The notes below the pieces were generated by a model. That model did not search any database. It was given only the letters and a program-made list of their open reading frames with translations, and was not told the DNA's origin. 64,000 nt of DNA, taken from the NCBI GenBank assembly GCA_033763395.1, contig JANRKQ010000090.1, positions 30,936-94,935 of the forward strand, read 5' to 3'. The DNA comes from Xiheimicrobium sp033763395. Lineage in GTDB: Bacteria > Myxococcota > Myxococcia > Myxococcales > Myxococcaceae. Position 1 is the first letter of the stretch; each line of letters opens with the position of its first letter. Both the position numbers and the translations under genes were made by a program. Positions 26,387-35,056 of this stretch are shown here, piece after piece.

Positions 26387-28135
26387 TCAAGCCGAAGCGC
26401 AGGCCCGCACCACCAACGCGGCCGCCGCGGCGACGAGGAGCACCAGCTCGAACCACCGCGTGAAGGGCCTCACCGGCTTCTGGCTGACGGGCCGAGCCGT
26501 CGCGTCGACGGGCAATGACACCGCGCGCGAGATCGGGTCGACCACGAGGGGGAGCGGCCGTGGCGGTGGGCGCTCCGGCGGCGGTAACGGTGCGGGCTCG
26601 GGCGCAGGCGGCGGTCCTTCGAACTCGACGGGGACCCCGGCTCGACCGAGCGAGGCCTGCTCTTCGGCCGAGGGCTTCCACAGCTGGTTCGCCACGGCGA
26701 CGACGCGAACCGCGGGAAGCACCGACGTCGGCCCGTCACCCCACTCCCGGAGCGCCCGCAACAGCCCTGCCCGCGCCTCGCTCGACTGGAAGGTCGACAG
26801 CCCCTCGAGCGACAGCCGGGCGACGCCCTCTCGGCACTCGAGCCACCACCCTGAGCGGCGGTGACCTGCGGACCAGCCTCCGATCGATACCACGTCGGCG
26901 CGGGCCCAGGTCAGCACCTCCCGCGCGAGCTCCCACGGCGGCGACGCGTCGTCGTCGAGCGTCGGTTCGAGGCCGATCGAGAGGCGCTCGAGCCGGGTGA
27001 GCTCGGGGCGCTCGAGCAGGGCGCGCAGGGGCTCCCGCGCAGACGCCGCGAACGGCACCGCGACGGTGAGGGCCTTCACCTGCGGCGGCAACCCGGCGAG
27101 CACGACCTCGGGGCGACACGCGACGTGGGTGACCGTCGGCGGGAGCGCGTGGAGGCCCTCCCGCCGCAACCCCGACACCGAGGTGAGCGCCGTCATCGCC
27201 GTCGAGAAGGTGACGCGGCTCATCTCGGCGAAGTCGAGGTGCTCGACGGTGGCCCACGCCGGGCTCGACGCCAGCGCCTCGGTGCGCTCGTCGAAGCAGA
27301 CAGACGCGCCAGTCAGCAACCCGCGCGAGAAGTCGGCGCTGCCCGGCGAGACGCATGAGACGAGCTCGCCCAGCCAGGCTTCGGCGTGCTCCTGCACGAG
27401 GGCGCGCCGTCGCATCGACGCCGCTTCGCTCCGCGGGCGAGCCAGCGACAACGAAATGAATTCGCCCAGCGGGTCGCCCCGCTGCTGGAGCCAGTCGGCG
27501 AACACGAGCCTGGGCCCATCGTCGAACGGCGCCGCGGCGATGGCGTCACGAAACGGCGCCTCGTCGCGCGGCCTGGGCGTCACCACCACCGGCTCGAGCG
27601 GCGTCGACGCCTCTTCCTGAAGGAACCACGTCGGCAGGCCGGTGGTGGGCAGATCGAGCCATGGGCGAAGCGCCCGGCCCACGAAGTCGAGCGCGACGCC
27701 CCCCTCGTGGCGCCGGCCCAGCACCACCGGCACCGACGTGTGGTTCGGATCCTCCTCCTGGTTGGCGCCCTCGTGACAGAAGGCCTGCCAGCACCGAATG
27801 GCCAGCCCGTTGTCGTCCCACGAGACCCAGCGCGCGCGGGGATCGTTGAAGTCCCGCGCGCAGCAGTAGGTGCAGAGGTCTCCATCACCGGGGTGCTCGT
27901 CGTCGGCACAGCGGTGCGGCCAGCGGGGCACGTCGCGGGCCGACAGCACCAGGTGCCCGTGCACGGCGTCGTCGGCCTCGTCCGCCCAGTACTGGGCCAC
28001 GCACAACAGCAGGGAGCGCACCTGCGGGCGTTCGTCGAAGACCCGCTGAAAGAGCGGGCGCACCTCGTGTTCGAGCGACCAGCTGCGCAAGGTGAACGGC
28101 GTCGAGCCGATGGGCGGTGACGGAGGGGTCGTCAC
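26387..28135 (-). CDS. TIGR02996-domain, leucine-rich-like protein with C-terminal membrane anchor
   Basis: A 582-aa protein. The N-terminal third has a Cys/His-rich patch (CADDEHPGDGDLCTYCCARD). The TIGR02996 motif DAIAAAPFDDGPRLVFADWL with QQRGDPLGEFI sits near residue 215; this domain is frequent in myxobacteria and planctomycetes next to leucine-rich repeats. Irregular leucine-rich segments follow (LRALLERPELTRLERLSIG). A Pro-rich linker and a hydrophobic C-terminal helix (FELVLLVAAAAALVVRA) end the protein. It overlaps the upstream gene by four bases (ATGA). The function is unknown. Confidence 0.85.
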   Translation of the reverse strand: MTTPPSPPIGSTPFTLRSWSLEHEVRPLFQRVFDERPQVRSLLLCVAQYWADEADDAVHGHLVLSARDVPRWPHRCADDEHPGDGDLCTYCCARDFNDPRARWVSWDDNGLAIRCWQAFCHEGANQEEDPNHTSVPVVLGRRHEGGVALDFVGRALRPWLDLPTTGLPTWFLQEEASTPLEPVVVTPRPRDEAPFRDAIAAAPFDDGPRLVFADWLQQRGDPLGEFISLSLARPRSEAASMRRRALVQEHAEAWLGELVSCVSPGSADFSRGLLTGASVCFDERTEALASSPAWATVEHLDFAEMSRVTFSTAMTALTSVSGLRREGLHALPPTVTHVACRPEVVLAGLPPQVKALTVAVPFAASAREPLRALLERPELTRLERLSIGLEPTLDDDASPPWELAREVLTWARADVVSIGGWSAGHRRSGWWLECREGVARLSLEGLSTFQSSEARAGLLRALREWGDGPTSVLPAVRVVAVANQLWKPSAEEQASLGRAGVPVEFEGPPPAPEPAPLPPPERPPPRPLPLVVDPISRAVSLPVDATARPVSQKPVRPFTRWFELVLLVAAAAALVVRACASA

Positions 28136-28815
28136 GTGAGTGCCTGCCGCACGAGGTCGAGCTGCGCGCGCCGCGCGTCGTCGGAGAGGAGGTGGAGGTA
28201 CGCCTCGTAGATGACGGGCAACCCGCTCGACAGCCGCTCGCGTGCCCAGCCGAGCTCGAAGCTGTCGCGCCGCAGCGGCCGGTGCGAGTCGTGACGACCA
28301 TCGTTCTGCGACACGTGCACCTCGACGACGTGGGGTGAGTCGAGCACGCGGCGCAGCGTCCCGTCCGTGAGGACGCCCGCCGTGCGCTGGATGAAGAGGT
28401 GAGAGACGTCGACGGCCAGCGGCACCGAGCGGGTGAGCGCCTGCTCGAGGGCATCGCCGCTCCCGAGGCAGTACCCCGGGTACATCGTCTCGAGCACCCG
28501 GGCCTGCGGGTTCGCCTCGAGCCAGCGGGAGAAGTGCTCCGCTGCCGGGCTGTCATGCCGTGGCGGGTGCACGCTGTCGGACGAGGCCACGCAGGCGCCC
28601 TCGTCGGACCAGACCTTCCCGGCGCGCCGCTCGAACGAGAAGCCGTGGTGCGTCCGCGTGGGCACGCCACTGGCGGCGACGTGCCGGGCGAAGTCGGGCG
28701 TCGGCTCGTTGCCCGGCGTGAGCTGCACGCCGACCCCCAGCGTGGCGAGCGCGTCGAAGGCCTGCCGCATCGGCCGGCCCTGCAGGCACGACAGCGCAAG
28801 GTAGAGGCCGCCCAT
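28132..28815 (-). CDS. TIM-barrel protein, sugar phosphate isomerase/epimerase-like
   Basis: A 227-aa protein that reads as an AP-endonuclease-2/xylose-isomerase-type TIM barrel. Strand/loop motifs include LATLGVGVQLTPGNEP, the loop VPTRTHHGFSFE, DVSHLFIQRTAG, VVEVHVSQNDG with a likely metal-binding His, and a late VIYEAYLHLL with a Glu. The length is short for the family (about 250-300 aa). It precedes the TIGR02996 gene with ATGA overlap, so the two are co-expressed. Confidence 0.75.
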   Translation of the reverse strand: MGGLYLALSCLQGRPMRQAFDALATLGVGVQLTPGNEPTPDFARHVAASGVPTRTHHGFSFERRAGKVWSDEGACVASSDSVHPPRHDSPAAEHFSRWLEANPQARVLETMYPGYCLGSGDALEQALTRSVPLAVDVSHLFIQRTAGVLTDGTLRRVLDSPHVVEVHVSQNDGRHDSHRPLRRDSFELGWARERLSSGLPVIYEAYLHLLSDDARRAQLDLVRQALT

Positions 28816-28865
28816 GGGCGCGCGATGATGCCCGTTGCGCGGGCTGCGTGCTATCGACCGCCGCC

Positions 28866-30401
28866 ATGACGCGTCGCACCCTCGTCCTGCTCGCTGCCCT
28901 GCCGCTGCTCGCCTGCCCCGACAAGAAGCAGGCGCCCGACGGAGAACCCCACGCCGCCGCGCCGGTCGATCCGAAGACGCTCAAGCAGGAGACGCTGTCG
29001 ATCCTCATCACGGGCGCTGAGAACGGCTACCTCTTGCCCGTCACCGAGGGCGGCACCTCGCGGGGCGGCGCGGCCGAGGTGCTGGGCTGGTGGGTCGCGA
29101 AAGAAGGCCACTGCCCGGGCCCGCTGGCGCCCAGCGGCGACGCGCCGTGCAAGGACGCGAGCACCCTCGTGGTGTCGACGGGCGACAACGCCAACGGCCA
29201 GGCCATCTCGAGCTACTTCAAGGGCGAGCCGACGGCCGAGCTGATGCGGCAGATGGGCTACGCCGCGTCGGCGCTCGGCAACCGCGAGCTCGACTGGAGC
29301 CGCGAGCAGTTCGTCGCCAACCGCAACCGCGCCGGCTTTCCGTACCTCGCGGCCAACCTCGCCGCGAAGGACGATGACGGCAAGGCGCTGGGCCTGGGCC
29401 ACTTCCGGGTGCTCACCCGCAAGGGCGTGACGGTGGCCATCATCGGGCTGGCCGCGCGCAAGGCGACGGTGACGCCGATGCCCGGCCGCATGAAGGGGCT
29501 CGAGGCCGTCGACGAGACGGCGGCCCTCACCGAGGTGCTGGCCGAGGTGAAGAAGGCGAACCCGCACGTCATCGGCGTGGTGAGCGATGGCTGCCTCAAC
29601 GACGCCCCGGCCATTCTCGAGAAGCACGCCGACTTTGGCCTTACCTTCTTCGCTGGCCGCCGCTGCGAGGGCCCCTTCCCCGAGTCGGTGGGCGGCACGC
29701 GCCTGGTGTACCCGGGCAGCCGCTGGTCGTCGTACGCGAAGGTGTCGGTGACGGTGACGCTCTCGTCGACGCCGGTGCAGGTGACGAGCGCGGTGTCGAC
29801 GGTCGAGGTGGTGGGCGGCGAGGGCGCTCCGGCCGTGGAGCCGCAGGCGAAGGCGCTCGTCGATGGCTGGAAGAGGAAGCTCGACGAGGCGCTCGGCGGC
29901 ACCATCGGCTTCACGAAGGCCGGCCTGGGCCAGGAGTCGAAGGAGATGACGCAGTGGCTGACGACGGCGCTCAAGGAGCAGTTCAAGGCCGACGTCGCGC
30001 TCCTCAACCGCAAGGGCGTGCGTCAGGCGCTCCCGTCGGGCCCGGTGACGAAGGCCTCGGTGTACGACCTCGTGCCGTTCGACAACCAGGTGGTGGTGGT
30101 GAAGGTGACGGGCGAGGCGCTGCTCACCGCGCTGGGCAACACCGAAGCGCGGGTGGCGGGGGTGAAGCCCAAGGGCGACGGGTGGGTCGACGCCAAGGGC
30201 ACGGCCATCGACCCGAAGAAGACGTACTCGGTGGCGACGACGGACTACCTGTACCTCGGCGGCGATGGCTTCGCGCTCAACAAGGCCGACCCGGCTCCCC
30301 TCGAGACGAAGACGTCGTGGCAGGCCGCGCTCATCGAGTGGACGGCCGCGAAGAAGTCGGACGAGAAGCGCCCGCTCGAGAGCCTCGTGGGGGCGAAGTG
30401 A
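28866..30401 (+). CDS. 5'-nucleotidase/UshA-like lipoprotein with degenerate metal site
   Basis: A 511-aa lipoprotein from the ATG at 28866 (TRRTLVLLAALPLLAC, lipobox Cys at residue 17). It has the two-domain plan of bifunctional metallophosphatase/5'-nucleotidases. The C-terminal substrate domain is well kept (LNRKGVRQALPSGPVT, VYDLVPFDNQVVVVKVTGEA, YSVATTDYLYLGGDGF). The catalytic domain is altered: the first motif is TGAENGYL instead of D-x-H, the GNH motif reads LGNRELD, and the late GHSH-type motif reads AGRRCE. It may therefore bind rather than hydrolyse nucleotides. The stop overlaps the next gene's ATG by one base. Confidence 0.85.
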   Translation: MTRRTLVLLAALPLLACPDKKQAPDGEPHAAAPVDPKTLKQETLSILITGAENGYLLPVTEGGTSRGGAAEVLGWWVAKEGHCPGPLAPSGDAPCKDASTLVVSTGDNANGQAISSYFKGEPTAELMRQMGYAASALGNRELDWSREQFVANRNRAGFPYLAANLAAKDDDGKALGLGHFRVLTRKGVTVAIIGLAARKATVTPMPGRMKGLEAVDETAALTEVLAEVKKANPHVIGVVSDGCLNDAPAILEKHADFGLTFFAGRRCEGPFPESVGGTRLVYPGSRWSSYAKVSVTVTLSSTPVQVTSAVSTVEVVGGEGAPAVEPQAKALVDGWKRKLDEALGGTIGFTKAGLGQESKEMTQWLTTALKEQFKADVALLNRKGVRQALPSGPVTKASVYDLVPFDNQVVVVKVTGEALLTALGNTEARVAGVKPKGDGWVDAKGTAIDPKKTYSVATTDYLYLGGDGFALNKADPAPLETKTSWQAALIEWTAAKKSDEKRPLESLVGAK

Positions 30402-31576
30402 TGTGGCGCGCGCTCCCGCTCGCGGCGCTCCTCGTCGTCGGCTGCGGCATGCCGGCGCCGGTCGATGCCCTGCCCTTCCCTCCGGCCGGCCCAGCTGCCA
30501 CGCCCAACCCGTCGGCGTTCGGTCCCTTCCAGGTCGGCGTGCGCACCGTCACCTACGAAGACCGCCGGCGGCCCAAGCCCGACGGCACGCCCCGGCTGCT
30601 GGTGACGGAGATCTGGTACCCGGCGACGCAGGACACGAAGGGCAAGCCAACCGTCAGCTACGACATCAAGGAGCGCTTCACCGACGAGCAGCGCGCCATG
30701 CTGGTGGCGGCCGGAGGCGTGCCCCTGCTCGAGACGCCCGCGGTGCGTGACGCGGCGCCGGCGAAGACCCACGGCCCGTTCCCGCTCATCGTCTTCAGCC
30801 ACGGCCAGGGCGCGATTCGCTGGCAGTCGACCTTCTACACGGTGCTGCTCGCCTCTCACGGCTACGTGGTGGTCTCGCCGGATCACGAGGGCGGCACGCT
30901 CGACTACGCCGTGCGCAACCAGCTCCAGGACGTGGGCATCGGCATCGCCACCCGGCCCGCCGACGTGCAGTACCTCATCACCGCGTACCAGCGCCTGCCC
31001 GAGAGCGACCCGCTGTACGGCCTCGTCGACTCCGAGAAGGTGGGCGTCACGGGCCACAGCTTCGGCGCGCTCACCTCGCTGCGCGTGGCGGCCATCGACC
31101 AGCGCGTGAAGGTGATCGTCCCGCAGGCGCCGCCGTCGACCGATCTCTTCTTCGTCGACCTGGGCCGGCCGAACCTCGGCATTCCGGTGATGATTCAGGG
31201 CGCGCGGAAGGACCGAACGCTCAAGTGGGACGAGCACGTCGCGCCCACCTGGGCCGCGATGCAGAAGCCGCGCTGGCTGCTCGACATCACCGAGGGCGGA
31301 CATTTCACCTTCTCCGACATCTGCGCGTTCGACCTCGCGGCGGTGAGCGACAACATTCGCCTCGACATTCCCGGCGCGAACGTGCGCAGCGTGCTGAGCG
31401 ATGGCTGCGCCCCGCCGGCTCCGAGCGCCGCGGTGGCCCAGCCGCTGATGAACCACTTCGCCGTCGCGCTGTTCAACGCGACGCTGCGCGGCAGCCCCGG
31501 CTCGCTCGAGCTGCTCACCCAGGCCAACGCCGACACGCTGGCGCCGGGCGTGTCGGTGGTGACGACAGATCCCTGA
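30401..31576 (+). CDS. Alpha/beta hydrolase lipoprotein (PAF-acetylhydrolase/dienelactone-hydrolase-like)
   Basis: A 391-aa exported esterase. MWRALPLAALLVVGCGM is a lipoprotein signal (VVGC). The catalytic core has PLIVFSHGQGAIRWQS, VVVSPDHEGGTLD, the nucleophile elbow VGVTGHSFGALTS and a late EGGHFTF histidine. The early stretch GVRTVTYEDRRRP...TEIWYPA is typical of the platelet-activating-factor acetylhydrolase-like group. The ATG shares one base with the upstream stop (TGATG), so it is co-translated with the nucleotidase-like lipoprotein. Confidence 0.87.
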   Translation: MWRALPLAALLVVGCGMPAPVDALPFPPAGPAATPNPSAFGPFQVGVRTVTYEDRRRPKPDGTPRLLVTEIWYPATQDTKGKPTVSYDIKERFTDEQRAMLVAAGGVPLLETPAVRDAAPAKTHGPFPLIVFSHGQGAIRWQSTFYTVLLASHGYVVVSPDHEGGTLDYAVRNQLQDVGIGIATRPADVQYLITAYQRLPESDPLYGLVDSEKVGVTGHSFGALTSLRVAAIDQRVKVIVPQAPPSTDLFFVDLGRPNLGIPVMIQGARKDRTLKWDEHVAPTWAAMQKPRWLLDITEGGHFTFSDICAFDLAAVSDNIRLDIPGANVRSVLSDGCAPPAPSAAVAQPLMNHFAVALFNATLRGSPGSLELLTQANADTLAPGVSVVTTDP

Positions 31577-31584
31577 GCGGGCCC

Positions 31585-32301
31585 TCAGCGGGAATGGGCG
31601 CGCGCGGCGATGAGCGCCGGTGCGAGCGCGAGGCTCCAGGGCACGAGGATTACCGCCACGTTCCCTCCGACTTCGCCGCCAGCCCAGGCGAAGAGCAGCG
31701 CCGTGGCGATCCACACGAGCAGGCTGACCCACGTTGGCAGGAACGTGCGCGAGTGGCGCTGCGCGATGAAGAGCACCAGCCATGGAATCGAGAAGAGCCC
31801 CCACCTCTTCAAATCCTTCAGGGTCCATTCTGGCCGCTCCAGCCGCGCCGCGAGGAGGAGCAGGCTGAACAACGCTGGAGCGCTCAACATCCACCACGCG
31901 GCCCTTTCACGCGCGCGTCGGGCGACGTCGCCCTGAATGACGCCCGAGGCACGACAGGCTTCGCACAACCCGAGGAGCTCCCGCTCCACGGCCGCTGGAC
32001 GAAGACAAGCCGCACACCCGAACCGGCCGCACCGGGTGCACGTGCCCACCGCGGCGAGGGTCGGGTGCTCGCCACAGCGCGCCCGCAGTTCGGCAGCCTC
32101 GAGCGGGCGCAGGTCGGCGGCGACGACCCGGGGCGCGCGGGCCGCAGAGGGTGCGACGCCGTCGGCGAGGAGCGCGTCGATGTCGGCCTGGTCGAGCCCG
32201 CGGGTGCGCAGCTCGGCGACGATGCTGGCGCGCGACAACCCCTCGTCTTCGAGGCGCTGCACCACCTGCCACGGCGACTCGGGCTGGCTCATCCGCTCCA
32301 T
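31585..32301 (-). CDS. Membrane protein with B-box-like zinc finger
   Basis: A 238-aa protein. The N-terminal 55 residues are helical and polar (WQVVQRLEDEGLSRASIVAE). Residues about 70-115 hold a Cys/His cluster, CGEHPTLAAVGTCTRCGRFG, then CAACLRP and LCEACR, which matches the B-box-type zinc-finger pattern seen before bacterial membrane domains. Four hydrophobic segments follow (for example AAWWMLSAPALFSLLLLAA, LVWIATALLFAW). An ATG at 32292 is an alternative start. The role is unknown. Confidence 0.8.
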   Translation of the reverse strand: MERMSQPESPWQVVQRLEDEGLSRASIVAELRTRGLDQADIDALLADGVAPSAARAPRVVAADLRPLEAAELRARCGEHPTLAAVGTCTRCGRFGCAACLRPAAVERELLGLCEACRASGVIQGDVARRARERAAWWMLSAPALFSLLLLAARLERPEWTLKDLKRWGLFSIPWLVLFIAQRHSRTFLPTWVSLLVWIATALLFAWAGGEVGGNVAVILVPWSLALAPALIAARAHSR

Positions 32302-32370
32302 TTCAGCGCGACTGGGGCCCCGGGCGGAAGTGATTGCGCCGACGGCCCGGGCCCGGCATCAGGGAGCGCC

Positions 32371-33243
32371 ATGACCGATCGCCCGTCGTCTCCGAGCCTG
32401 CGCATCCAGGGCACGGTCGAGCTGCTCCGCCAGCAGAGCCGGCTGCTCCCGAAGGACCCCCAGCGGGCCCGCGCCCTGCTCGACGCCGCCTCGCGCTCGA
32501 TGCCGTGGCCCGAGGTGAAGGAGTCGGACGCGACGGTGGCGGGCGTGCCCTGCCGGCTGTTGCTGCCCGACGGAGCCTCGCGCGGCCTGCTCGTCTACGT
32601 GCACGGCGGCGGCTTTCACGGCGGCTCGTTCGCCACGCACGCGTACCTCTTGCGCTCGCTCGCCACGACGCTCAAGCGGCGCACCGTCTTCCCGCTGTAC
32701 CGGCTCGCGCCCGAGCACCCATTCCCCGCGGGCCTCGACGACGTCACCGCCGTGCTCGACGCCGCGGTGGCCGAGACCGACGACGTGGTGCTGGCCGGAG
32801 ACTCGGCCGGCGGCACGCTCGCGCTGGGCGCGTTGCTCGCGACGAGGCCCGCGCAGGTGCACCGGGTGCTGCTCGTGTCGCCCTGGCTCGATCTCACGTG
32901 CCGCTCGCCCACCATCGACGCCGCCCCCCACGACTACCTCGAGGCCGAGGTGATGCGTCGCCTCGCGACGTCGTACCTGGGCGGTACGGCACCTGAGGAT
33001 CCCCGCGCGTCGCCGCTCTTCGCGAACCTCGCGGGCCTCCCGCCGATCTTCCTTGCCAGCGGCGGGCAGGAGGCCTTCCGCGGGGAGATCGCCGACTTCG
33101 TCTCGAAGGCCCGGGCCGCGGGAGTGGCGGTGACCCACGACGAAGCCGCCGATCTACCGCACGCGTACCCCCTGGTGCCGGTGTTCGGGCCCGAGCGACG
33201 GCGCCTGCTGCACCGCCTGGAAGACTGGATGCGCTCGACGTGA
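32371..33243 (+). CDS. HSL-family alpha/beta hydrolase (esterase)
   Basis: A 290-aa cytosolic esterase/lipase of the hormone-sensitive-lipase group. Diagnostic motifs are the oxyanion loop VYVHGGGFHGGSF, FPLYRLAPEHPFPAGLDDV, the nucleophile elbow LAGDSAGGTLAL, the acid region LASGGQEAFRGE and the His in DLPHAYPLV. The ATG at 32371 follows a GGGAG ribosome binding site. The stop overlaps the GTG of the next gene by four bases. Confidence 0.92.
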   Translation: MTDRPSSPSLRIQGTVELLRQQSRLLPKDPQRARALLDAASRSMPWPEVKESDATVAGVPCRLLLPDGASRGLLVYVHGGGFHGGSFATHAYLLRSLATTLKRRTVFPLYRLAPEHPFPAGLDDVTAVLDAAVAETDDVVLAGDSAGGTLALGALLATRPAQVHRVLLVSPWLDLTCRSPTIDAAPHDYLEAEVMRRLATSYLGGTAPEDPRASPLFANLAGLPPIFLASGGQEAFRGEIADFVSKARAAGVAVTHDEAADLPHAYPLVPVFGPERRRLLHRLEDWMRST

Positions 33244-33689
33244 CGGCGCTGCGCTTCGCGGTGGTCGGCTGGGTGGTGCCGCTGACGGCGCTCGTGGTGC
33301 TGCTGACCGCGCGCGCCCTGTACGCCGCGTGGACGCCGCCCGACGAGCTGCCCGAGGGGTGCTGGCAGGTGCTCGACGAGGACCCACAAGCGCCGCCTGC
33401 CTTCGTTCAACCCGGGTGTGAGCGCGCTCCAGAGCCCCTCTGGCACCGCGCCGCGTACGAGGTGATCTCGCGCGATCGAGACTTCCTCCTCATCGGCGTC
33501 GGCGTGCTGCTCGGCGTGATGCTGAACGTCTTCGCTATCGCCCGCGGGCGCCCGCTGCGCCTCACCGACGCCAACGCACGCCTCGGCTACCGGCTCGGGG
33601 TGGTGGCGCTGGTGCTGCTGCTCGGGCTGCCGTTCCTCTTCGGCCTCTTCGTCACGATCGCGCTGGCCAGCTTCCCCATTCGGGGCTGA
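33240..33689 (+). CDS. Small hypothetical membrane protein
   Basis: A 149-aa protein beginning at a GTG that overlaps the upstream esterase stop (GTGA). It has four hydrophobic segments: FAVVGWVVPLTALVVLLTA, FLLIGVGVLLGVMLNVFAI, GVVALVLLLGLPFLFG and a short C-terminal one. A periplasmic loop holds two Cys. No family is recognised; co-translation with the esterase is the only clue. Confidence 0.72.
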   Translation: MTALRFAVVGWVVPLTALVVLLTARALYAAWTPPDELPEGCWQVLDEDPQAPPAFVQPGCERAPEPLWHRAAYEVISRDRDFLLIGVGVLLGVMLNVFAIARGRPLRLTDANARLGYRLGVVALVLLLGLPFLFGLFVTIALASFPIRG

Positions 33690-33707
33690 CGACTCGTCTC
33701 ATCGGCT

Positions 33708-33731
33708 TGACGCCACCCCGCGCGGGCGTCA
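33708..33731. terminator. GC-rich hairpin between genes
   Basis: TGACGCC and GGCGTCA form a perfect 7-base stem around a 10-base GC-rich loop, ending 13 bases before the ATG of the DUF1285 gene. There is no T-run. It could end the upstream esterase/membrane operon or act on the downstream leader; I cannot tell which. Confidence 0.35.
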
Positions 33732-33744
33732 CATCTCGCCCAGC

Positions 33745-34233
33745 ATGGCGTCCGTCCGGCGGCACACTCGGGAAGACAGCGGCATTCGGCTCGATCGCGC
33801 CTTCCGCTGGTGGCACGACGGTGAGCGCATCGACCACCCGAAGATCATCGAGGCCTTCAACCGCGGCGTGCGCGTCGACGAGGCCGGCCGGGTGACGCTC
33901 CACTTCGGCAACGACTGGTGCGTCATCGAGGTGGAGGACGCGCCGTACCAGGTGGTGGCGGTGGACGAAGCGGAGGGCGGGCGTCTGAGCGTCCGGCTGT
34001 CGGATCGCACCGCCGAGGTCCTCGATCCGCTGTCGCTGCGGGTCGACGACGACGGCGTGGTGTCGGTGAAGGTGAAGAACGGCCTGGCGCGCGCGCGCTT
34101 CGGCCGGGACGCGCAGTTTCAGCTGGGAGAACGGCTCCTTCTCGATGCGGGCGCGGTCTGCCTCGAGGTGACGGGCGCACGGCTCGAGACGTCGCTCACC
34201 GTCGAGGCGCTGGAGAACGCGGCTACCGCTTGA
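33745..34233 (+). CDS. DUF1285-family protein
   Basis: A 162-aa protein from the ATG at 33745. It reads DSGIRLDRAFRWWHDGERID, then HPKIIEAFNRGVRVDEAGRV, WCVIEVEDAPYQVVAVD and SVRLSDRTAEVLD, which is the DUF1285 pattern. These are small proteins with a two-domain beta fold and no known activity. The 3' end overlaps the convergent GT51-like gene by 11 bases. Confidence 0.85.
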   Translation: MASVRRHTREDSGIRLDRAFRWWHDGERIDHPKIIEAFNRGVRVDEAGRVTLHFGNDWCVIEVEDAPYQVVAVDEAEGGRLSVRLSDRTAEVLDPLSLRVDDDGVVSVKVKNGLARARFGRDAQFQLGERLLLDAGAVCLEVTGARLETSLTVEALENAATA

Positions 34234-35011
34234 CCGCCGGGCAGCGCAGCGGCTGGGCCATGGCCGACTTGACGGCCTCTTCGGGCGCCAGCCCCACGTT
34301 GAACAGCCCGAGCAGCAGCTTGTCGCGCGCCTGCCGCAAGAGCCCCACCGCGCTGCACTGGTAGATCTCGTTGAAGAGGTTCCAGGGGGGAATGCCGAGC
34401 TGGAACTCGGCGAGCTCGGCGAGCGTGAGGTCGGTGAGCTCCTTGCCCATCAGCTCGCGCGAGGCCGCCTCGACCCCGATGAGGGACTGGGCGAACTGCA
34501 TCGAGTGGAGGTCGTACGCGACGAGCTGGTCCTTCTTCAGGTACCGGTGAATGCGATCGGCCATCACCGCCGACGCGCCCGTGCCGCTGACGCCGAGGCG
34601 CCACGCGAGGCGCTGCGCGAAGGAGAACTCGCACGAGCCGTCGCCCGGCATGCCGACGTTCCGCGCCGCGTTGAGCACCCGCTTCATCCACGGCCAGCCG
34701 TCTTCGCGCGGCGTCTGGAAGTACGTCGGGCAGTCCCACGACATGATGTAGAGCGCCACGAGGTTCTTGGGCAGCCGCGCGAAGTCGGGCTTGGGCCACT
34801 CGACCCGCTCGCGCTCGCCCACGCGCTTGTTGAACTGGGTGCTCTGTCGATCGCTCTCGATGGACTGCTTGAGGATGGTCTGCAGGTCCTGCTCGGACTC
34901 GATCTGAACGGGCAGGGTCGCGCTCGTGTAGAGCCACCAGCCCGAGCCGATGACGGCCAGGATGCCGCCGAGGACCAGCGTGATGAGCACCAGGCTGCGA
35001 AGCGCGCGCAC
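34223..35011 (-). CDS. Degenerate GT51 (peptidoglycan glycosyltransferase-like) protein
   Basis: A 262-aa inner-membrane protein with one N-terminal transmembrane helix (SLVLITLVLGGILAVIGSGW). The rest follows the monofunctional transglycosylase (MtgA/GT51) plan. The motif normally containing S-E-D-x-x-F reads SWDCPTYF (residues 91-98). The G-x-S-T-x-x-Q-Q motif reads GSCEFSFAQ (125-133). A later segment LIGVEAASRELMGKELTDLT aligns with GVEAAAQRYF of active enzymes. The catalytic Glu, the STxxQQ signature and the second Glu are lost, so it is probably not a glycosyltransferase. It may be a lipid II- or PBP-binding relative. No second gene is obviously coupled. Confidence 0.75.
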   Translation of the reverse strand: MRALRSLVLITLVLGGILAVIGSGWWLYTSATLPVQIESEQDLQTILKQSIESDRQSTQFNKRVGERERVEWPKPDFARLPKNLVALYIMSWDCPTYFQTPREDGWPWMKRVLNAARNVGMPGDGSCEFSFAQRLAWRLGVSGTGASAVMADRIHRYLKKDQLVAYDLHSMQFAQSLIGVEAASRELMGKELTDLTLAELAEFQLGIPPWNLFNEIYQCSAVGLLRQARDKLLLGLFNVGLAPEEAVKSAMAQPLRCPAVKR

Positions 35012-35056
35012 GTTTTCCCTGCCAGACGAAGTGGAGCGCCGTTATGCCACGCCGCG

